Position numbers and translations under genes: made by a program. Positions 23,601 through 32,600 of a stretch of DNA of 64,000 nt are shown here, one piece after another. Under the pieces are notes generated by a model that did not search any database, had not been told where the DNA came from, and saw only the letters and a list, made by a program, of their open reading frames with translations. The DNA is from Anadara kagoshimensis (taxonomy: Eukaryota; Mollusca; Bivalvia; Arcoida; Arcidae). The stretch is from the NCBI GenBank assembly GCA_021292105.1, contig CM037872.1:14658791-14722790 (forward strand), given 5' to 3'. Positions within the stretch are counted from its first letter, which is position 1; every line of letters begins with the position of its first letter.

Positions 23601-26600
23601 CTTAACCCTCACCTGAGGCTGAGCACATATCTCATGCAGAGGTTCAATGGTCAATGACATTAATAAAAAAGAATGTCAAAATTTACAGCAGTAAGGGCCA
23701 GTAATATGCAAGTATTTTTGCAAATTAATTATAAGAATTATTATATAAGAATGCTACATATAACATATCTAAAGTGTAGCTACAATATATTATTTATAAA
23801 CAGCTAAAACATGTATATATCAAAATGATCGTTAGGCCAATACCTACAATATTCTAATATACATGCCAATACAAAAAGTTTATAGTTTTTGAGATAATTA
23901 ACCATTTCAGAATTTGTTTGCATCTATGACCTTCATTCATATATCAAAATGATCACTGTGCAAATGCCTACAATATTCTAATATACATGCCTATACAAAA
24001 AGTTTATAGTTTTTGAGATAATTAACCATTTAAATATTTGTTTGTGTCTATGACCTTGACCTTTGAACCTATGACCTTAATTCATATATAAAAATGATCA
24101 TTAGGCCAATACCTACAATATTCTAATATACATGCCAATACAAAAAGTTTATAGTTTTTGAGATAATTAACCATTTAAGTATTCGTTGGCGTCTATGACC
24201 TTGACCGTTGAGCCTATGACCTTCATTCATATATCAAAATGATCGTTGTGCAAATGCCTTAAATATTCTTATATACATGCCTATACAAAAAGTTTAGTCT
24301 TTGAGATAATTAACCATTTAAGTATTTGTTCGCATCTATGACCTTGAAGTTTGAACCCATGACCTTCATTCATATATCAAAATGATCATTAGGCTAATAG
24401 CTACAATATTCTCATATACATGCTTATACAAAAGTTTATAGTTTTCAAGATACAGTTGAATCTCGTTATCTTGAACTCGGATATCTCGAACTACCGGATA
24501 TCTCAAACTTTTTTAAAAAGTCCGAACAGAGTTGTTCTTTATTAAACCAAAATCACTCCGGTTATCTCAAACTCGGATATCTAGAATTATCAGATATGTC
24601 GAACAATATTTTCGTCCCCTTGAATGAAAATCCTAGGAAAATTACACTCGTTAACTTGAACAAAAAATTTAGGAAAATTAAATTTGTTAACTTGAACAAA
24701 CAAGAGGCCCATGGGCCTGATACGCTCACCTGATAACTAATGGCTAGCTGATAGATTTAAAGAAAACATAAACACTTAACCCCAATGACTTTTTTCTTTA
24801 CATCAAAATGATCATTGTATCAATACCTACAACATTCTAATATACATGCCTATACAAAACATTTATAGTTTTCAAGATAATTAACCATTTCAGTATTGTT
24901 TTGCATCTGTGACCTTGACCTTTGAACCCATGACCTTTTTCTATACATCAAAATGATTGTTGTATTAATACCTACAACATTCTAATATACATGCCTATAC
25001 AAAAAGTTCATAGTTTTCGAGATAATTAACCATTTTGGTATTGTTTTCGCATCGGTGACCTTGACCTTTGAACCTATGACCTTTTTCTATACATCAAAAT
25101 GATCGTTGTATCAATACCTACAACATTCTAATATACATGCCTATAAAAAAAGTTTATAGTTTTCAAGATAATTAACCATTTCCGTATTGTTTCACATCTG
25201 TGACCTTGACCTTTGAACCCATGACATTAATCTATACATCAAAATGATCGTTGTAGCAATACCTACAACATTCTAATGTATATGACTATACAAAAAGTTT
25301 ATAGTTTTCGAGATAATAATTATAATCAGAGGTAAAAAAAATTAGGTCATGACCTTCACAATTGACCTTGACCTCATTTTGAAGATACTAACAAGAAGAT
25401 GTCAAAACTGAAAACCCCATGTCATTATCCGGTCAAATAGTCAAGTTATAACAATTTGAAGCTATTTTCCGATTTTTTCAAAATTAAACGCAAAAACGCG
25501 TAACCTATTATTTGTCCGAATTTCACAAAATGAACAAACTATGGGCTTAAGACCCTAGAGAAGCCAAATATCACATCAGATTTTTTCTCCAATCAATACT
25601 TTCGGAGAAGAAGATTTTTTAAGATTTTTGCACCCCTAGGTCACCTTGACCTAGTTATGGTAGCCATGGCAACGCCACAAACAAATCTGAATTGCACCGG
25701 CCCATATATACTTCTCACCAAGTTTCATTGAAATCTGCCAAGTACTTTCAGAGGAGAAGTCGAAAATGTGTGTTAACGACGCACGCACACACGCATGCAC
25801 ACACGCACGCACACACGCTGCACCATATCATAAGCTCACATGACCTTTGGTCAGGTGAGCTAAAAATTTAGGAAAATTAAATATGTTAACTCGAACAAAA
25901 AGTTTTGGAAAATCAAATTTGTCAACGCCTACAGATTTTTTGGTAGAAAAAACACATTCCGACATAAATAAAATATTTGAATGTCAGCCTTGTGTTGATT
26001 TTAAAATTACAACATTGCACTGACCTCCCAATTTCCTTAAGCCCCTAATTATTATCCCTTACATAAGCAATCAAACCATCAAGGAGATTAGCAGGTGTTA
26101 TAATTACTGCCAAGCTGAACATGGCTGCCGAAAGCGTGTGATGTGAACATTACTCAATACAACCAGTAGCTTGGGGTGATTAAAGTACACAAAGCGAAAC
26201 TGGTATTGAGACCAAAGCGGACTCCACTATTTGTCGGCTAATAACAATAGCGCAATCAGTTATTGACAGATTTAACATATCTAAATTGGATTTGATTGAC
26301 AACATTGTAGCTGAAAAGATGTATTTTATATTTCACGTTTAATTTTTAAGTAAACGATAATAGTAGCTGGAAAGTAGCACAAATATAATGCACTTGTAAA
26401 CTTAGACGGCTGTTTACTGATTCACTTGGTATGAATAAAATTGTACTTGAATACGATCTCACAGTACTTAAAAACGAACATTGTTGACACTATTTTGTAA
26501 CCAACTTGCTTCTCATGTTTAAAACAGATGTAGCGGCATCGGTAAATACTGAGAATTTTGTCGACATTGGCATTTCATAAGGCTACTAGATCTATATGAC

Positions 26601-29600
26601 TATTTCATAGTTTCGTATATTTATGTCGAACTATGTTACAGATAATCTCCCGATTTTTTATATACTACATTCTCAATTATAAATACAAATAATAAATAAT
26701 GCAGTTTTTATATATCATGTTTGAATACATACGATATAGAAGAAGCGACTTCCGGTAGGCGTGTACGAGTTACTTCCCCTTTGTTGCTGTTTTTAACATC
26801 AGTTATCTCGAACTCCGGATAAGTCGAACTTTTTGCATTTCCCCGTCGAGTTCGAGATAATGAGATTCAACTGTTTATTGACAAATACATTAATTTTAGC
26901 TATTTCACAATTAAGTACCTTGCCATTTCCCCATTTTGGCCCCCACAGTTACGATTTGTGCAAATCTGAAACTAGGTGCCCTAAGAATGTTTCACATGAA
27001 ATATCTAAGCTATATCTCTTGTAAGTTCAGAGGAGATAATTTTTAAAGATTTTCACAATTTCCCCCTTTATGGGGCCCCAAGGGGACATAATCCTTTCAT
27101 TTGTGCAAATCTGAAAGCCCCTTAACCAGACTTCATTACTGCCAAATATCATCCAATTTGGCTTTGTAGTTTTGGAAAAGTTGATTAAAATGTGAAAAGT
27201 TTACACACGACTGACGACGCACGACGGACGAAGATAAATAGCAATAGCTAACCAGAGGCTCAGGATGAGCCTGTATCGCTCACCTGACTAAAATGCTTTT
27301 AAAGCAAATTTGTATATATGCTTTTCCAATAGGGTCAAACTGTAAAGTTTGATTCAATTTGCTTCACTAGCTTCAGAGGAGATAGCATATATATGCTTTT
27401 CCCATAGGGTCCAATATTAAACTATCTTCTGCGCTGGCGGCCATGTTTTTTTTGGCGGATCAGAAAAATTTTGGCAATCTAAGTAAAGGACATTCTTTAC
27501 ATCATTTCTGTAAAGTTTGGTTAAATTCGCTTCAGTCATTTCTGAGGAGATAGCCAAAAATTCGTTTTTCCCATAGGGTCCAATGTTAAACTATCTTCTG
27601 CGCTGGCGGCCATGTTTTTAGGCGGATCAGAAAAATTTTGGAAATCTTTGTGAAGGACCTCCAATACATCATTTCTATAAAGTTTGGTTAAGTTTCCTTC
27701 AGTAGTTTCAGAGGAGATAGCCAAAATGTGTTTTTCCCATAGGGTCCCATGTTAAACTATGTTCCCCGCTGGCAGCCATGTTTTTAGGCGGATCAGAAAA
27801 ATTTCGGCAATCTTTGCAAAAGACCTTCCATACATCATTCCTGTAAAGTTAAATTGAATTTGCTTCAGTCGTTTCAGAGGAGATAGCCAAAATGTGCGTT
27901 TTCCCATAGGGCCCAATGTTAAACTTTGTTTGGCCCTGGCGGCCATTTTTTTTGGCGGATCAGAAAAATTTGGGCAATCTTAGTAAATGACCTTACATAC
28001 ATTATTCCTGTAAAGTTTGGTTCAAATTAGCTCAGCGGTTTTAAAGAAGATAGCAAAAATATGCTTTTCCCATAGGGTCCAATGTTAAACTATCTTCTGC
28101 GCTGGCGGCCATGTTTTTTGACGGATCAGAAAAATTTTGGCAATCCAAATAAAGGACCTTCCTTACACCATTCCTGTAAAGTTTGGTTAAATTTGCTTCA
28201 GTCATTTCTGAGGAAATCGTTAAAAATGCATTTTTCCCATAGGGTCCAATGTTAAACTATCTTCTGTGCTGGCAGCCATGTTTTTTGGCGGATCAAAAAA
28301 ATTTCGGCAATCTAAGTAAAGGACCTTCCATACATCATTCCTGTAAAGTTTGGTTAAAATTGCTCCAGTGGTGTCAGAGGAGATAGTCAAAATGTGAAAA
28401 GTTTACGGACGGACGACAGACGACGGACGACGACGACGGACGACGGACGACGGACGACAGACGACGACGGACGCAAAGTGATGGCAAAAGCTCACATGGC
28501 CTTTGGCCAGGTGAGCTAAAAATGTAAATAATAATAATGTTACTTGATTTCTCTGGCAGGTGTCCTGCAGCTGGTTATCCAGTAGTAAAACATAAGTAAA
28601 CAATAACAAGGATACTTACTGACTTTTCCAGGTTTCCTGTTGGTTGCCCAGTAGTAGAAACATGGGTAGACAACAATAAGGGTACTCAGCTGCATACACA
28701 CCCATAATGCCATTACTTTGGGAAACTTCCCCAATGCCCATTGCATCAAGTGGAAATCTAAATTCAATCTGAGAAAAATGGAAATAATATAACACTGTAA
28801 ATAACATTTGAACTTACTTATGAATTGTAGTGTAATAGAAAACTGAAATGGCAAATGTGAATAAAGTAAATATTGATAAAAAACTGTATTCTTGTAGTAA
28901 AACATAGCACTCGGAGCTGATCTACAATGTAGTTACAAATATGTTGTGAAAGGAAAGAAAGGGAAGATAATATAACACTGTAAATGACATTTGAACTTAC
29001 TTATGAATTGTAGTGTAATAGAAAACTGAAATGGCAAATGTGAATAAAGTAAATATTGATAAAAAACTATATTTTTTTGTAGTAAAACATAGCAATCAGA
29101 GCTGATCTACAATGTAGTTACAAATATGTTGTGAAAGGGAAGAAAATTGAAATCTTTCCCTTTCGCTTAAGTAAGCTGATCAAATTAAATTATTGCTCAA
29201 AAGGGGCCTGTAATGCTCAAATGGCAAAATTTTGACTATTTTGCATAATTTGCTAAAATTGGGTCAATGAAAAATTTCCTTGCAAAAACTTGTCATATAT
29301 GTTAAACAGCAAGGTATTTACTTTCTATATTTCAAATATGAAAAGAATTGGTGAAAAACTGAATGCACAATAGCCATTTGAGTAATTTTGCTATTTATAG
29401 TAATGGCAGCCATCTTGGATTTTGTACCGGGTCTCCTTCAAACTTTGATCTACTCCACCTAGGGACCCTCGACACAAAATTTGGTTTCAATTGGCCCAGT
29501 GGTTTCTGAGAAGAAGATTTTTAAAGAATTGGCTAAAAATCTGACCTCATTTGCATAATTTGTTAAAATTAGGTCAATGAAAAAATGGCTAGGTGTAAGT

Positions 29601-32600
29601 TTTTTATTTCAAATTTGAAGAAAATCAGTGGAAAATTGAATGTACACTGGCCATTTTAGTGATTTTACTATTTATAGTAATAGTGGACATGATTGATTTT
29701 GTACCGGGTCGCCTTGTACAAACTTTGATCTACTCCACCTAGGGACCGTCCATACCAATTTTGGTTTCAACTGGCCCCATGTTTTCATAGGAGAAGATCA
29801 AAATTTACACATGCCCACATATACCCACAGACCAACGCATGCTTCACCATGCCATTAACTCAGCTGGCTATAGCCACCTGATAAATAATGGCTAGCTGAT
29901 ACATTTCAAGAAAACATAAATACTGTTCATAATAGTAATGATTTGAGGCTTTTACAGATAATTAATCATTTCAGTATTCTTTTGCATCTGTGACCTTGAC
30001 CTTTGAACCCATGACCTTCACCTATATATCACAATGATCATTGTATCAATACCTACAATATTCTATTATAAATGCCTATACAAAATGTTAATACCATAGT
30101 TTTCAAGATAATTTACAATTTTAGCATTCTTTCACATCTGTGACCTTGATCTTTGAACCCATGATTTTAATCGATCATTACATCAATACCAATAAAATTT
30201 TAATATACATGCCTATACAAAATGTTTATAGTTTTCCAGAAAATAAATAAAATCTGAAAGGTCAAAAATTGGGACATGACCTTCACAACTGACCATGATC
30301 CCATTTCCAAGGTAATTCCAAAAATATGTCAAAACTGAAAACCCCATGTCATTATCTGATCAAATAGTCGAGTTATAACAATTTGAAGTTATTTTACGAC
30401 TTTTAAAAATTAAATGCTAAATTGTGTAACCTATTTTTTGTCTGATTTTCATGAAACGACAAACTATAGGCTTAAGACCCTAGAAAAGCCAAATATCACA
30501 TTTTTTCTCCAATCATCTGTTTTGGAGAAGAAGATTTTTTAAAGATTTTTGCACCTTGATCAAGTTATGGTAGCCATGGCAACAAAATGAACAAATCTGA
30601 ATTGCACTTGCCCATATATACTTCTGACGAAGTTTCATTGAAATATGTCTGGTAGTTTCGGAGAAAAAGTCAAAAATAGGTGTTAACTATGCTGTGATGC
30701 ACCTACATACACACCATAAGCTGGGGGGGGGGGGGGGGGGTACAGGGCCGTTGATATTTAAGGCCTTCTAACATACCCACCTTCCTTCATTGATGATGTC
30801 ATATACAATAGTGTTTAAACTAAACACTATAAGTATAGCAACAAATATATGGAAAATGGTCTTTACATGGGAAATCTCAAACAAATCTCTGCAAATATAG
30901 GAAAAAAAGACTTCTATTAACATTTTAATATTTGAGATCTTAGTTAGAAATTATATATACTACATTTTCTAAAATACATTGGTTAGGTAACCCAAAGTTA
31001 TTATTTTGTTAGTGTATTTATTTGTTGTTGCTTTGAATTTAAAAACTTAAACACTTGGAAAACTATACATGCAGAGTTATCTAAGATTAAATGTATATAA
31101 AAGATGAATTAACAATGTACAATTCCTTCTTGTGGTCAGTGTAGTGGAACTTCTACGATGAACAATTCCTTCCTTCTTGTGGTCAGTGTAGTGGAACTTC
31201 TATAATGACAATTCCTTCTTGTGGTCAGTGTAGTGGAACTTCTATAATGAACAATTCCTTCTTGTGGTCAGTGTAGTGGAACTTCTATAATGAACAATTC
31301 CTTCTTGTGGTCAGTGTAGTGGAACATGTACAATTCCTTCTTGTGGTCAGTGTAGTGGAACTTCTACAATGTACAATTCCTTCTTGTGGTCAGTGTAGTG
31401 GAACTTCTACAATGTACAATTCCTTCTTGTGGTCAGTGTAGTGGAACTTCTACAATGAACAATTCCTTCCTTCTTGTGGTCAGTGTAGTGGAACTTCTAT
31501 AATGAACAATTCCTTCTTGTGGTCAGTGTAGTGGAACTTCTACAATGAACAATTCCTTCTTGTGGTCAGTGTAGTGGAACTTCTATAATGAACAATTCCT
31601 TCTTGTGGTCAGTGTAGTGGAACTTCTACAATGAACAATTCCTTCCTTCTTGTGGTCAGTGTAGTGGAACTTCTATAATGAACAATTCCTTCTTGTGGTC
31701 AGTGTAGTGGAACTTCTATAATGAACAATTCCTTCTTGTGGCCAGTGTAGTGGAACTTCTATGATGAACAATTCCTTCTTGTGGCCAGTGTAGTGGAACT
31801 TCTACAATGAACAATTCCTTCTTGTGGTCAGTGTAGTGGAACTTCTACAATGAACAATTCCTTCTTGTGGTCAGTGTAGTGGAACTTCTACAATGAACAA
31901 TTCCTTCTTGTGGTCAGTGTAGTGGAACTTCTACAATGTACAATTCCTTCTTGTGGTCAGTGTAGTGGAACTTCTATAATGAACAATTCCTTCTTGTGGT
32001 CAGTGTAGTGGAACTTCTACGATGTACAATTCCTTCTTGTGGTCAGTGTAGTGGAACTTCTACGATGAACAATTCCTTCTTGTGGTCAGTGTAGTGGAAC
32101 TTCTATAATGAACAATTCCTTCTTGTGGTCAGTGTAGTGGAACTTCTACAATGTACAATTCCTTCTTGTGGTCAGTGTAATGGAACTTCTACAATGAACA
32201 ATTCCTTCTTGTGGTCAGTGTAGTGGAACTTCTACAATGAACAATTCCTTCTTGTGGTCAGTGTAGTGGAACTTCTACAATGTACAATTCCTTCTTGTGG
32301 TCAGTGTAGTGGAACTTCTACAATGTACAATTCCTTCTTGTGGTCAGTGTAGTGGAACTTCTACAATGTACAATTCCTTCTTGTGGTCAGTGTAGTGGAA
32401 CTTCTACAATGTACAATTCCTTCTTGTGGTCAGTGTAGTGGAACTTCTACAATGTACAATTCCTTCTTGTGGTCAGTGTAGTGGAACTTCTACAATGAAC
32501 AATTCCTTCTTGTGGTCAGTGTAATGGAACTTCTACAATGTACAATTCCTTCTTGTGGTCAGTGTAGTGGAACTTCTACAATGTACAATTCCTTCTTGTG

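Larger units (their letters stand above)
23584..27247. mobile_element. Outer ACAAGAGGCCC element, split by a nested insertion
   Basis: It opens ACAAGAGGCCCATGGGCCTT and contains about 150-bp tandem modules with TATATCAAAATGATC, ACAATATTCTAATATACATG, AGTTTATAGTTTTTGAGATA and TATGACCTTGACCTTTGAAC. It is broken at 24452 by the inverted-repeat element described below and resumes at 26874 with TTTATTGACAAATACATTAA, which matches uninterrupted sequence at 59286. It ends near 27247 against the next element without its own closing hairpin. Non-coding. Confidence 0.75.
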
